A stretch of 64,000 nt of DNA from Methanobacterium bryantii (GCF_002287175.1 NZ_LMVM01000001.1:434001-498000); one strand, 5' to 3'; shown: positions 44,587 through 54,360, numbered from the stretch's first letter. Notes: generated by a model from the sequence alone, not told the origin. Numbers and translations are program-made.

Positions 44587-44688
44587 AATAATTTTTATAC
44601 AGCTTTGTTTATTTTATTATGCCATTTTAAAATGTCTTATTCTTTGTTTGGAGTTTAAAACACTTTTTATCCTTAAGATATTTTGACC

Positions 44689-44709
44689 GTATACAAATTA
44701 TTTGTATAC
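44689..44709. promoter_or_regulatory. Perfect inverted repeat, probable MarR-type operator
   Basis: Arms GTATACAAA and TTTGTATAC around TTA. It lies between the MarR gene and the next minus-strand gene. The same core TTTGTATAC/GTATACAAA appears as a perfect palindrome upstream of nrdD. The spacing and symmetry fit a winged-helix dimer site. Binding by the adjacent MarR protein is inference. Confidence 0.6.
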
Positions 44710-44747
44710 AAATAATATTTCAAAAAGTATATAAATTTTTTGTCAAC

Positions 44748-45167
44748 CTATAACCGATCCAGTAATTGGAGAAGCATCTGGAATTCCTCGTCTGAAAGTT
44801 TATTTCTAAATTCCTGGTCAAGATCAGGGATAATTTCTATAATCTGGGGCAGGAGAAGTTCCTTTGATTTAGGAGTTAAGCATACAAGAACAGACCGGCG
44901 ATCGCTAGGGTCTTCTTTTCTTTTTATAAGCCCCCTCTTTTCAATCCTGTCAAGTATTCCAGTAAGAGTTGAACTGTCCATATCTAACCTGTGCGCTAAA
45001 TCTTTGAATTTTACTTCATCTTTATCCCATAAAGCGCTGAGTACATAAAATTGAACAGGGGTAATATTAAAAGGGGTTAATTCACGTTCATAATACCTAT
45101 TTACTTTACGTCTCACTTTATTAAGCTTGAAGCAGATGTATTTTTCAGGTCCTTGTATATTTCCCAT
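44748..45167 (-). CDS. MarR family transcriptional regulator
   Basis: A 139-aa winged-helix protein. Dimerisation helices flank the DNA-binding core KFKDLAHRLDMDSSTLTGILDRIEKRGLI, in which SSTLTGILDRIE is the recognition helix, followed by the wing RKEDPSDRRSVLVCLT with the conserved DxRx motif. The usual response is release from DNA on binding a phenolic or on thiol oxidation. GAGGTTGA precedes the ATG. Possible targets are the palindromes at 44689-44709 and 47767-47780. Confidence 0.92.
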   Translation of the reverse strand: MGNIQGPEKYICFKLNKVRRKVNRYYERELTPFNITPVQFYVLSALWDKDEVKFKDLAHRLDMDSSTLTGILDRIEKRGLIKRKEDPSDRRSVLVCLTPKSKELLLPQIIEIIPDLDQEFRNKLSDEEFQMLLQLLDRL

Positions 45168-45368
45168 AGTTTCAACCTCTTTTAATAAAAAATAATATTG
45201 GATTCATAGTTTTATTTTGTGGGCATTTTTTATTTAATTTTATATTTTTATGATTTAAATACTTCCGTGAAAATTGCAAATTAAAAAAAGCTATAATTAT
45301 TTGAGATAATGAAACTTTTAAATGTATAAAAATTGAAAAAAATTTAAAAATATAAATTAAATAAGAAT

Positions 45369-47705
45369 TTAGAACCTTTTTCTGTCTAGAAGCTCCTGCA
45401 TTTTACCTGGATTCCAACCACCCGATGCTGATTTAGAATGACCTACCTGCTGCACGTATCCAGTTATTCTATCGTACCATTCAACTTCATTTTTTTCTCC
45501 ACATGTAGCACAGTTGTCCTGTAAACCTTTCATCAAGGTTTTACATTTCATACAGAAACTTAAAGCTGAGCTGTAAGCCCAGAATCCTATATCTGATTTC
45601 TTGGCTATTTTATTTGTAAGACCCATGAGTGACTCTGGGTCTGAATAAGATTCTCCCATAAATGCATTGAATATATGGCCTCCAAGTGTCATAGGGTGGA
45701 ATTTCTCTTCTATCTTAATCTTTTCGGGGAGTAGCACATCTGCATCCACAGGAACATGAGATGAATTGGTATAGTAATAGGATCCTTTGTTACCATATGT
45801 AATAGCTTCATCTCCAAATTTCTCTTTATCTAACATTGCGAATCTGTGTGCTGTTGATTCTGCAGGTGTCTGGAGAACACTCCATCTTAATCCTGTTTCT
45901 TTTTTAAGTTCTTCTGCCTTTTTATTGAAGTATTTTATTACATCTAATCCTAATTTACGGGCGTTATCATCTTCAATTCCAGCCCCGCAGTGAGAAAGCA
46001 GCATTTCGTTTAGCCCTACAAATCCAAAGGATAAAGTTGAATTGTCTATATTATAGTACTTTTCACCGTCTATATCTTGAGTTAAAAATGGTAAAAGGTT
46101 ATAATTATCAAGGCAGTTAATGGCCTGATTTCTACGGAATTTTAAGACTCTTTCTGCTAAGTTAAGGTAGGAATCAACGTATTCAAATATATCGCTGTCA
46201 TCTTTGGAATTGTAAGCAATTCGTGGAAGGTTCAATGTAACAAATGCCAGGTTACCTGTTCTAAGACAATCATGAGACCAGTCGCCAGTCCAATTGTCAG
46301 TTAATGATGTCCTGCATCCCATGTAATTGGCCAGGTTTCCCCTGTAGTCAGGGAGCATGTTAATGAAGTAAGGTGTCCCGAATTTTGCGGAAAGCTCATG
46401 GACACGCAGTATATCTTCCTTAAATTCATCTTTTAAACATTCTTTTCTTAAAACATAAGCTGTATTTGGGAAGAGATGTGGTTTGCCATCTGCATCTCCT
46501 TCAAGCATTATTTCGGTAAATGCTCGTTGTAAAATTCGTGTTTCTTCTTCAAAGTCCCCATATGTTCCCACAAGTTTTCCTTTAGGTCCGTAGGCGGGTT
46601 CATCTTTTAAGAAGTTAGGGACTGTAAATTCTAAGTTGATGTTTGTAAATGGAACCTGTGATCCCCTTGCGGCATAAGCCATGTTTAGATTGTATATTAA
46701 CATCTCAACTGCTTGTTTTACTTTTTCATAGGGCAAACCTGTTGCAAATGGGGCTACAAATACATTCCAGAGACACATAGATTGTCCTCCGCTCATGTTC
46801 TGTTGAGCTGCAAGCATTATTTCCCCTGCGTGGTTCATTAATGTCTCGATGTGGTTGGGAGCGCCTGCCACGGAAGTGTGATCCCCCGTACCGTCTACTT
46901 TAAGTCCATGTTTTATGAAAACCCTCAGGTCATGCTGTAAACAGTTTAAAGGACGTGCTGAGAAAAATTCAAGGTCATGAATGTGTATATCTCCACTCAT
47001 ATGTGCATCTGCAAGCTCATTTGGAAGATTGAGAAGTGCATATTGTTTTAAAGCTTCATCTGCAACATATTTATGGATAGTTTCAGGGTTATGTATCATA
47101 TTAGCATTATCACGTGAACCGTTTGTTATAAGGTTTGTTATATTGTAGACAGGGATACCTAACCTTGTGTATTTCCGTCTAATGGTTTCAAGACCATTTT
47201 CAACGAGCTTGGTGTTCACAATTTCCCTGATCATGGGGGCAGTTAAATATTCAACATCTAATTTTTTAAGTTCCTTCCAGACTTGCCCTGCTATTTTTCG
47301 TGCAACTTCTCCAGAAGCATCTGTTTCTACAATTAAAGTTTTTTCAATCTTCTTTTGATCAAAAGATTCTATAGTGTCCCTTGATGTTCTGACCTTCATG
47401 GTGTTAGCTGATTTATACTTATCTGCAATTTTTCTATTGATCTTTTCAAGTTCTTCATGTACCATTGCTTTAATTTCTGATGTGGATATATCGTCGTAGG
47501 CTATAGCTGCAATTCGTGAAGCAATTTTTTCAGAAACCCTTAGTGGAGCTCCAACCATTAAACAGGATCTGACTATTTTTTCCTGATTAAATCGTTCTAA
47601 TATACTGTTGTTTTTAATAACACACATCTTTGATTTTGTAATGAATGTTTCCATAACATTTTTATCAGTTATCTCTGAATTTTGCCTTTCTAAATTGTCT
47701 TCCAT
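45369..47705 (-). CDS. nrdD: Anaerobic ribonucleoside-triphosphate reductase
   Basis: A 778-aa class III ribonucleotide reductase that makes dNTPs under anaerobiosis with a glycyl radical. Residues about 30-115 form the ATP-cone allosteric domain. Active-site region segments include HIHDLEF and LWNVFVAPFATG. The C-terminal zinc site is Cys718/721 and Cys732/735, and the radical glycine is in SGGWNPGK (residue 762 or 763). The length is normal. AGGTG precedes the ATG. No activase gene (nrdG) is adjacent, so it must be elsewhere. A 14-base palindrome lies about 60 bases upstream. Confidence 0.96.
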   Translation of the reverse strand: MEDNLERQNSEITDKNVMETFITKSKMCVIKNNSILERFNQEKIVRSCLMVGAPLRVSEKIASRIAAIAYDDISTSEIKAMVHEELEKINRKIADKYKSANTMKVRTSRDTIESFDQKKIEKTLIVETDASGEVARKIAGQVWKELKKLDVEYLTAPMIREIVNTKLVENGLETIRRKYTRLGIPVYNITNLITNGSRDNANMIHNPETIHKYVADEALKQYALLNLPNELADAHMSGDIHIHDLEFFSARPLNCLQHDLRVFIKHGLKVDGTGDHTSVAGAPNHIETLMNHAGEIMLAAQQNMSGGQSMCLWNVFVAPFATGLPYEKVKQAVEMLIYNLNMAYAARGSQVPFTNINLEFTVPNFLKDEPAYGPKGKLVGTYGDFEEETRILQRAFTEIMLEGDADGKPHLFPNTAYVLRKECLKDEFKEDILRVHELSAKFGTPYFINMLPDYRGNLANYMGCRTSLTDNWTGDWSHDCLRTGNLAFVTLNLPRIAYNSKDDSDIFEYVDSYLNLAERVLKFRRNQAINCLDNYNLLPFLTQDIDGEKYYNIDNSTLSFGFVGLNEMLLSHCGAGIEDDNARKLGLDVIKYFNKKAEELKKETGLRWSVLQTPAESTAHRFAMLDKEKFGDEAITYGNKGSYYYTNSSHVPVDADVLLPEKIKIEEKFHPMTLGGHIFNAFMGESYSDPESLMGLTNKIAKKSDIGFWAYSSALSFCMKCKTLMKGLQDNCATCGEKNEVEWYDRITGYVQQVGHSKSASGGWNPGKMQELLDRKRF

Positions 47706-47766
47706 TATAACACCTGTATAAACTATTTTTTAATTTATTTTTATATCAATTATTTGTGTACTATTT

Positions 47767-47780
47767 ATTTGTATACAAAT
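47767..47780. promoter_or_regulatory. Palindrome ATTTGTATACAAAT upstream of nrdD
   Basis: A perfect 14-base palindrome 62-75 bases upstream of the nrdD ATG. Its half-site TTTGTATAC is shared with the element at 44689-44709. It lies in a TATA-rich region and may overlap the promoter, which would suit repression. Which protein binds is unknown; the nearby MarR is a candidate. Confidence 0.6.
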
Positions 47781-47875
47781 TAATTATATAAAATTTTTGG
47801 GTAGGCGATTAAAAAAATGAGAATGGATTTTTTCAGTTAAAAGTTATTTCTGGTAAAAATAATAAGCAGTTCAAT

Positions 47876-48835
47876 TTAGCTGCGCACTATCTTGCTGCAG
47901 TAGCGCTCTAATAAAACTACAGCTTCAGTAATAGTACTTAAATCCATTTTTACTTTTGAGTTAGCAATAAAATTAGATATTTCTCTAGTATTCATCACAG
48001 TATAAGTTCTCGGCATCTTTCTAACTGTAAAATTATTATTGGGGAATGCAACAATTGAATTAAGCAGCATATAATCAATATTTAAATTTTTAGAATCTAA
48101 AAACCTTTTTAATTCTATTGCATTCAGCTTAACCTGCTGTGGATTCAGGATAGTTTTTGAGACTATTTTACCAATGTTATCAATCCATTTATTTTCGTTT
48201 ATGATGTAATGACCGCGGAGATTATTGATATGGATTAAAAAGATGCCTGTTGGTCCAATTACCACATGATTAATTTTTATTCTTTTATCCCTGATTTTCA
48301 GCTTATTTAAAATAAAATAGCCTTCAGGTAGATTCTTAAAATAATTTGCAGTTGAATTTTTTTTCACAGTTATTCTCCGCTGATTTACATTATTAACGCG
48401 GGCCTTCATTATTTTTCCATTTCTTTTACCATATAAATAAGTAAGAACGCCAGTGGCCATAATAAAAACAGCTGTAATGTAAAGAAATATTATCTGCAGA
48501 GATAAATTCAATAAATTGTCTGGATTTTTAAAATTATTTGTACTTTGAGATATCAAAAAAATGGGAGACACATAAGCTAATATGAATACAAATAACCCTA
48601 TGATTGCAAGTATAAAACCTGCAGTGGTAATTTTGGCATATTTTGAATGAATATTGAAATTTTCTTCATCTTCATAATCATTAAGGTTAATATTTTCATT
48701 GTTATAGTAATCATCGAAGTTTTCATAGTATTTCAACTGCAAGCCACATTTTTCACAGGTTTTTAAAGCCTCGGGATCAAAAGGTGGTTCTATTTCATAA
48801 TAAATTTCACACTCATTGCAGATTAAATAAGGCAT
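47876..48835 (-). CDS. NERD-domain membrane protein with zinc ribbon
   Basis: A 319-aa protein. An N-terminal zinc ribbon (CNECEIYYEIEP..CEKCGLQL) precedes an acidic linker and two transmembrane segments (about 70-95 and 110-135). The C-terminal nuclease-related NERD domain starts near NYFKNLPEGYFILNKL and contains HVVIGPTGIFLIHINN. NERD domains resemble Holliday-junction-resolvase folds, but their activity is mostly unproven. I start it at 48835, with CAGGTG 6 bases upstream. No cotranscribed partner. Confidence 0.8.
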   Translation of the reverse strand: MPYLICNECEIYYEIEPPFDPEALKTCEKCGLQLKYYENFDDYYNNENINLNDYEDEENFNIHSKYAKITTAGFILAIIGLFVFILAYVSPIFLISQSTNNFKNPDNLLNLSLQIIFLYITAVFIMATGVLTYLYGKRNGKIMKARVNNVNQRRITVKKNSTANYFKNLPEGYFILNKLKIRDKRIKINHVVIGPTGIFLIHINNLRGHYIINENKWIDNIGKIVSKTILNPQQVKLNAIELKRFLDSKNLNIDYMLLNSIVAFPNNNFTVRKMPRTYTVMNTREISNFIANSKVKMDLSTITEAVVLLERYCSKIVRS

Positions 48836-49069
48836 TTTTAGCACCTGTAAATGCTGTTATTTAGTAATTCATTTAAAATGTACAGATTTCATTTTGAAAT
48901 TTTTTTATATTAGTTGATACATATTATTAATAAATAATACAAACATTTATAAATATTTTACCAATTAGGGACTTATGGAGGTACTGAAATACAATTTTCA
49001 GTTATAATATAAAAAAGTGGTAAGATTATTAAAATTAGCGTGATATTATCTATTTTAATTGAATTATAA

Positions 49070-50371
49070 TTATTCATTCTCAAAAACAATATCTTTAATA
49101 TATGAAACACCAATAACAGCCTGCTTAATTTTTGTATTGTCCAGCAGATGGCGCATATCCATAAATTTTCCTTTATTTACTGTATTTTTAATTGTTTTAT
49201 CTAAATTGCATGTTTTTTTAAGGGGGATATGTTTGAAAATAACAGCGTGGTTATGTAAGATCAGTTCGTTATCTCCAGTATTTGCAGGATTTAAATAGAA
49301 CAATGTGTGTAAGGCTTCTTTTTCTAGGGTTGATATGCTTCCACTAAGATCCATACCCACACCGAAGCTTACCATTGTTTCCCCATGATATTGGGGCTTA
49401 CTGTTTATATCCATCCAGTCTTTAAAGTTATCTTCGTGTGTTATCATCTGGTGATTTTCAGGTGCAAATTTTTTAACAGGTGCAATTTTAACCCCTGAGC
49501 TGTAAAATTCATCTAAATCTGCCTGCATGGCTATACTTATAACTCCATTGAAATTGGGCTGAGTTTGACGTGCAATATTAAATACAGCAGCATAAAGAGC
49601 GCTTATAGTAAAGCTTTCTCCATTTTTAGCTTTTACAATCATTATGTCATTAAAATCTCCTTCTAATGCTGCATTAAACCCTGTATGGATAGTTACATTT
49701 CCCGTATCTTTATACGGAGTTAAAAAGTCAGGGGTATCATGCCCGTCTGTTGGGAGCCAGACCATTGTCCCGCCTATGGTAATCATTTCACCGAGAATTT
49801 GCAGGTATTCATTTATATTATCTCCTAATGCACCAAGACCGATGGAATATTCAGTTTCTGAGAATTTTCTAGAATAAATATCTTTCTGCTCTAATTGAGC
49901 AAACAAAACCTTAGATATGTCTCCAACAGCCTTCAAAATAGCAGATTTCTGTGATGATTTATAAATGGTTATTTCAATATTATTTTGAGTATAGGTGGGT
50001 ACTTCATTCCAGTTTATTTCTGTTTTATCTATTTTCTCTGTAATGTGGGATATTGCTTTTTCTTTTCCAGTATGGACTAAAAATACATTATCTAACCCCG
50101 TCATTTCCAGTACTTCTGAGGGGTATTGATTTACATGGCATAAATGGAGGTCTCCACCTCTTTTTTGGAGCTTTTTATTTACCTGAAGAAGGACCCTGAT
50201 ACCAGCACTGCTTAAATAATGGACATCTTTCATGTCTATAATTATATGAGTATCGTTCTTTTTAATTACGTGATTAAATGCATCATCTAATTCTAACGCC
50301 CCAAATGCATCTAACCTTCCTTTAACAGAGATTTGCAGGATATCATTACTTCTTTTGGTATTTATGTCCAT
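49070..50371 (-). CDS. STAS domain protein with a large C-terminal domain
   Basis: A 433-aa protein. The first 110 residues are an anti-sigma-antagonist-type STAS domain (LQISVKGRLDAFGALELDD, here GRLDAFGALELDD, and IIIDMKDVHYLSSAGIRVLL with the conserved Ser-Ser phosphorylation site region). The remaining 320 residues are not recognised. They contain GALGDNINEYLQILGEMI and LPTDGHDTPDFLTP and look globular and soluble. In bacteria such fusions act in partner-switching signalling. No cognate anti-sigma or phosphatase gene lies next to it. AGTGAT precedes the ATG. Confidence 0.75.
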   Translation of the reverse strand: MDINTKRSNDILQISVKGRLDAFGALELDDAFNHVIKKNDTHIIIDMKDVHYLSSAGIRVLLQVNKKLQKRGGDLHLCHVNQYPSEVLEMTGLDNVFLVHTGKEKAISHITEKIDKTEINWNEVPTYTQNNIEITIYKSSQKSAILKAVGDISKVLFAQLEQKDIYSRKFSETEYSIGLGALGDNINEYLQILGEMITIGGTMVWLPTDGHDTPDFLTPYKDTGNVTIHTGFNAALEGDFNDIMIVKAKNGESFTISALYAAVFNIARQTQPNFNGVISIAMQADLDEFYSSGVKIAPVKKFAPENHQMITHEDNFKDWMDINSKPQYHGETMVSFGVGMDLSGSISTLEKEALHTLFYLNPANTGDNELILHNHAVIFKHIPLKKTCNLDKTIKNTVNKGKFMDMRHLLDNTKIKQAVIGVSYIKDIVFENE

Positions 50372-50472
50372 ATAATCACTTAAAAGGGAATTATATTTAT
50401 ATGTTTATATATTAAATTTTATAACTGGAATCAAAACTATTTATCGGTAAGTAAGTTGTTAACACAACATGA

Positions 50473-51762
50473 TTACAGTGATTTAGGTTTAATTTTCCCT
50501 AATTTTAAAGGCTCAACAATGGCTGCCCCTACCAGTAACCCCAGTGAAATAGCAACAACGGTCATTACAACTGCTGTAAGGTTGTTAACGGCTGAAAAGT
50601 AATTTTGGCCTACAAGTGATGCTATACTAATAAAACCTATGGAACCCGGCACTAAAATCCAGAAAGCAGGTAGTATCGATACAAAGCTGGGAGTCCTAAT
50701 TGGCGAACGCCCTATAAGAGTCCCGCTGATTGTCATAAGAAGTGAACCTAAGAAAGCCCCTGAAAATCCGCCAATAAAATAGTTTCCAAACTGCTGTCCA
50801 AAGAAAGCTATGTAGAGGACCAGCAGTATCCACGGCAGGTCTCTATTACGTATGGACATGAAAAAGTACATTCCAACGGCAAAAATCATGACTCCAAAGA
50901 AGGATATCCATCCTTGACATATGTTGAAGGGGACAGTGGCTATAACTTCTTCTTGAGGCAAGCCTATTATCTGCATTCCCATTAAAACTCCAAAAAGAAG
51001 CAGGAATAGAACTGCCACCCCATAAATAACTCTGCTTGAGCCGGAGATTATATTCCCTGATGCGAGTTCAAACATCCCTGTTGTAAATGTGGCTCCGGGT
51101 AAAAAATAGGCCAGGGCTGGAATCAGCACTGCAATAGATCCTACTATTAATCCCTGTTTAATTCCCCAGAATATAAAAATTGAGACAAGCAGAGCAGCAA
51201 CTACGGGTAATATAAGCCCTAAACGCGGGCGATTTTTCCCTAAAATTAGCAGCAGCCCAACAATTGCTCCTGCCCCTCCAGATGCAATTAACTGCTGGAG
51301 GGTAGGCTGTAAAAGCATCCCTAAACCTATGGCAAACAGTATATAACCAATTAGTATGCCTGCAGGGCCAAAACGGTGTTTTTGCGAAAGAATATCTTTA
51401 ACACGTTTTTTCCCTTCAAGTGGAGATATTTCAGCTTTTTCGGCTTTGTATATCAGTTCATAAAGTTCTGAAACCTGATGCAATGGTAAGGAACCGGGTA
51501 ATTGATTAGCTGCAGTTAAAGGGGCTGATTCTTCATCACCTAATTTTATAATTAGAAGGGTAGGAAAGACAATTATTTCGGCTTTAACGTTATATGCTTC
51601 TGTAATATCTTCTAAAATTGACTGCACTGCTGTTACTGAAATTCCTGCTGCTATTAAGGCCTTGCCGAGTTCAGTTAAAAATTCGAACATTCCGTGTATG
51701 GATCTGCCGTCTTTGGTGCCCACCGCATTTTTAACTGATTTTAATTCGTTATTTTCACCCAT
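50473..51762 (-). CDS. ThrE-type threonine/serine exporter
   Basis: A 429-aa protein in which both halves of the ThrE family are fused. There is an N-terminal cytoplasmic domain (FLTELGKALIAAGISVTAVQ), about ten transmembrane segments and a second, ThrE_2-like, half. PVVAALLVSIFIFWGI and PGSIGFISIASLVG are typical membrane parts. Members export threonine, serine and dipeptides by proton antiport. The ribosome binding site is weak. Confidence 0.85.
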   Translation of the reverse strand: MGENNELKSVKNAVGTKDGRSIHGMFEFLTELGKALIAAGISVTAVQSILEDITEAYNVKAEIIVFPTLLIIKLGDEESAPLTAANQLPGSLPLHQVSELYELIYKAEKAEISPLEGKKRVKDILSQKHRFGPAGILIGYILFAIGLGMLLQPTLQQLIASGGAGAIVGLLLILGKNRPRLGLILPVVAALLVSIFIFWGIKQGLIVGSIAVLIPALAYFLPGATFTTGMFELASGNIISGSSRVIYGVAVLFLLLFGVLMGMQIIGLPQEEVIATVPFNICQGWISFFGVMIFAVGMYFFMSIRNRDLPWILLVLYIAFFGQQFGNYFIGGFSGAFLGSLLMTISGTLIGRSPIRTPSFVSILPAFWILVPGSIGFISIASLVGQNYFSAVNNLTAVVMTVVAISLGLLVGAAIVEPLKLGKIKPKSL

Positions 51763-52133
51763 TATAAAACCGTTTAGCTTTTAAACTCTTTTTTATTTAA
51801 TTTTCATTTAAAACATATTATTTAAGTAATGTTAAAATTATTTGTAACTTACTTTATTGATTTGGGGTAATTTAGTTGTATGGATTTATCAAATATTTTT
51901 GAAGAACCCGTTATGCAAAATTATTATATCTTATTTATATTCCCAATGCAATATTCATAAATAATAGAAACTAATAAATATTTTTAAGTAGTGAATAATC
52001 TAACTTATTTGACTGATAAATTTAAGCCGAATTAATCACTTAATTGATATTTAACGTATATAAATCTATTTTGAAAATTAAATGATTTAATAAATATAGT
52101 TATTCACTATAATTTATGATAACAGTGATTAAA
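51763..52133. other. Intergenic region between divergent genes
   Basis: About 370 AT-rich bases that must contain the promoters of the ThrE-type gene and of hemB. A TATA-like AATTAAATGATTTAATAAATATAG lies at about 52077-52100, shown here only by its position. No repeats or genes are evident. Confidence 0.4.
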
Positions 52134-53105
52134 ATGCAATTTCCAATTACAAGAATGCGAAGACTGAGAAAAACTCCTCAGATAAGGAATATTTTAAGTG
52201 AGACAAAACTGAACCCTGAAGATTTTATTTATCCAATGTATTTTAAAGAAGATTTAAAAGATAACGAAAAAGAGCACATTGACACCATGCCTGGCCAGTA
52301 CAGATATTCACTGGATGCAGGTATTGAAGAAGCAAAAAAACTGGAAGAGCTGGGCTTATCCTCAGTTCTTATCTTTGGAATACCTGAAAAAAAAGATGAT
52401 AAAGGGTCATCAGCTTACGAGAAAGATGGAATTGTTCAAAGGGCAGTCCGCAGGTTAAAGGAAGAGACAGATTTAATAGTTATAACTGATGTATGCATGT
52501 GCCAGTACACTTCCCATGGGCACTGTGGAATAATCCTGAAGGATGAAATAGTAAACGATGAGACCCTGGAGTATTTATCTAAAATTGCTTTAAGCCATGC
52601 TGAAGCTGGTGCTGACATGGTGGCCCCTTCTGATATGATGGACGGCAGAATCGATGCTATAAGAGAGACTCTTGATGCAAACGGTTATGATAATACAATT
52701 ATAATGTCTTACGCTGCAAAATACGCTTCTGCATTCTATGCACCGTTTAGGGAAGCTGTAAGTTCTGCACCATCTTTTGGTGATAGAAAAACCTATCAAA
52801 TGAACCCTGCAAACATTGATGAGGCTTTAAGGGAAGCAGAACTTGATATGATTGAAGGTGCAGATATATTAATGGTCAAACCTGCCATAGCTTATCTTGA
52901 TGTAATAAAAACCATTAAAGAAGAGTTTAAAATGCCGACTGCTGCTTACCAGGTAAGCGGTGAATATTCCATGATTAAAGCAGGTATGGAAGCAGGATAT
53001 ATTACTGAAGAGATTATATATGAATCATTACTATCTATTAAACGTGCAGGAGCAGATCTTATCATTTCTCATTTTGCACCTGACTTTTTAAAGGGTAAAA
53101 TATAA
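52134..53105 (+). CDS. hemB: Delta-aminolevulinic acid dehydratase
   Basis: A 323-aa porphobilinogen synthase that joins two 5-aminolevulinate molecules, an early step to haem, cobamides and coenzyme F430. The zinc-binding DVCMCQYTSHGHCG has three cysteines. The two active-site lysines are in SYAAKYAS and MVKPA. The N-terminal arm RMRRLRKTPQIRNI mediates octamer formation. The ATG at 52134 has GTGAT just upstream; the upstream ATG at 52116 is less likely. A CitG-like gene follows 39 bases later. Confidence 0.97.
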   Translation: MQFPITRMRRLRKTPQIRNILSETKLNPEDFIYPMYFKEDLKDNEKEHIDTMPGQYRYSLDAGIEEAKKLEELGLSSVLIFGIPEKKDDKGSSAYEKDGIVQRAVRRLKEETDLIVITDVCMCQYTSHGHCGIILKDEIVNDETLEYLSKIALSHAEAGADMVAPSDMMDGRIDAIRETLDANGYDNTIIMSYAAKYASAFYAPFREAVSSAPSFGDRKTYQMNPANIDEALREAELDMIEGADILMVKPAIAYLDVIKTIKEEFKMPTAAYQVSGEYSMIKAGMEAGYITEEIIYESLLSIKRAGADLIISHFAPDFLKGKI

Positions 53106-53144
53106 AAAAACAGAATAATAAACAAAGATAATTGAGGAGTTAAC

Positions 53145-54050
53145 ATGGATCCAGAGTTAATCGGAAAAATAGCACAGATTGCATCAGTTCTTGAAGTCAG
53201 CGGCCACCCAAAACCAGGAAATGTCCACCGTACACAGGACTTTGATGATATGGTCTTTGAAGATTTCCTGATAAGCGGTGTAGTTATTGGGAGTTTAATG
53301 AAAAAGGCTGCTGAAATTGGAAATAGATATCATGATGATGGTTCTTTACATAAAATTAAATTGGGGAAAATTATAAAGGAAGCTGTAATTGAAACTGATC
53401 GCTGGATTGGGAACAATACCAATTTGGGAATAGTTCTACTTTTAACTCCATTATCTGCATCTGCAGGGATGAGTAATGATTTAACTGATTTAAGAAAAAA
53501 TGCGGGAAGAATAATGGAAGCAACAACTTCCCAGGATGCTATAAATTTATATGATGCCATAAATCTTGCAGATGCCGGTGGAATGGGCGAACAGGAAGAA
53601 CTGGATGTTGCAGATGCAGAAGCACGTGATAAAATTATAGACGAAGATATAAGCATGTACAAAGTGCTTCAAATGTCGTCTAAATGGGATTTATTATCCT
53701 ATGAACTTACAAACAGGATGCCTGTGACATTTGGAATTGGTTTTCCTACATTTAGAACCACTAAAATGGAGTACGGGATAAATAAAGCAACAGTTCAGAC
53801 ATTCCTTACCATTTTATCCAAAAAACCAGATACCTTAATTTCAAGAAAATACGGCGACGATATGGCAAAATTAGTATCTGCAGATGCAGATTCAGTACTT
53901 CAAAGCGGGGGAATATTGAATCCTCAAGGGGAACTTTTACTTCGGGAATTAGATAAACAACTTATGAAAAATAAGCTTAATCCGGGAACTACTGCAGATA
54001 TAACTGCTGCTTCTATAATGGTTGCATATTTGGATGAATTTGGATTTTAA
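53145..54050 (+). CDS. CitG/MdcB-type triphosphoribosyl-dephospho-CoA synthase-like
   Basis: A 301-aa protein of the triphosphoribosyl-dephospho-CoA synthase family. It carries EVSGHPKPGNVHRTQDF, the ATP/dephospho-CoA-binding region, and NNTNLGIVLLLTPLSAS. Archaeal members act without citrate or malonate lyase, so the acyl-carrier substrate is uncertain and may be a different phosphoribosylation. GAGGAG lies 6 bases before the ATG. Likely cotranscribed with hemB. Confidence 0.8.
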   Translation: MDPELIGKIAQIASVLEVSGHPKPGNVHRTQDFDDMVFEDFLISGVVIGSLMKKAAEIGNRYHDDGSLHKIKLGKIIKEAVIETDRWIGNNTNLGIVLLLTPLSASAGMSNDLTDLRKNAGRIMEATTSQDAINLYDAINLADAGGMGEQEELDVADAEARDKIIDEDISMYKVLQMSSKWDLLSYELTNRMPVTFGIGFPTFRTTKMEYGINKATVQTFLTILSKKPDTLISRKYGDDMAKLVSADADSVLQSGGILNPQGELLLRELDKQLMKNKLNPGTTADITAASIMVAYLDEFGF

Positions 54051-54074
54051 CAGATCATCATTTTTTTATTTAAA

Positions 54075-54360
54075 ATTTTGGAAAATATTTAACACATTTA
54101 ATCCATAAATTAAATGGCAACGATTATATTACTCAAGAAGTAGCTGAATAATAAATTATTGTTTTCATGTAACGTTTTGGAAAATATTTAACATTCTTAA
54201 TCCATAAATTAAGTGGTAAAGATTATAATACCTCAAGAGGCAGCTGACTAACAAATTTGTGTTTTTAGTTTGTTATGAAATGATTAACACATTTAACATA
54301 AAAATTAAGTGGAAGGTTATACTACCAGAAGGTAGCTGATTACTATAGGGAGTAAGTAGA
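54075..54360 (+). promoter_or_regulatory. Tandem structured leader upstream of pheS, three copies
   Basis: Three related blocks begin near 54075, 54172 and 54268, spaced about 97 bases apart. Each has a hairpin (CATTTAAT/ATTAAATG in copy 1, CTTAAT/ATTAAG in copy 2, CATTTAA/TTAAGTG in copy 3) and a second hairpin TACY-N4-6-RGYA followed by AGCTGA. In that second stem the Y/R pair changes together: TACT..AGTA in copy 1, TACC..GGTA in copy 3; copy 2 (TACC..GGCA) keeps three of the four pairs. Such paired changes indicate selected structure. The last copy ends about 25 bases before the pheS ATG. Function unknown. Confidence 0.55.

Noticed and set aside
54075..54360. CRISPR or tRNA genes before pheS
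   Set aside because: Three diverged 97-base copies lack constant short repeats, and no cloverleaf or T-loop sequence is present.
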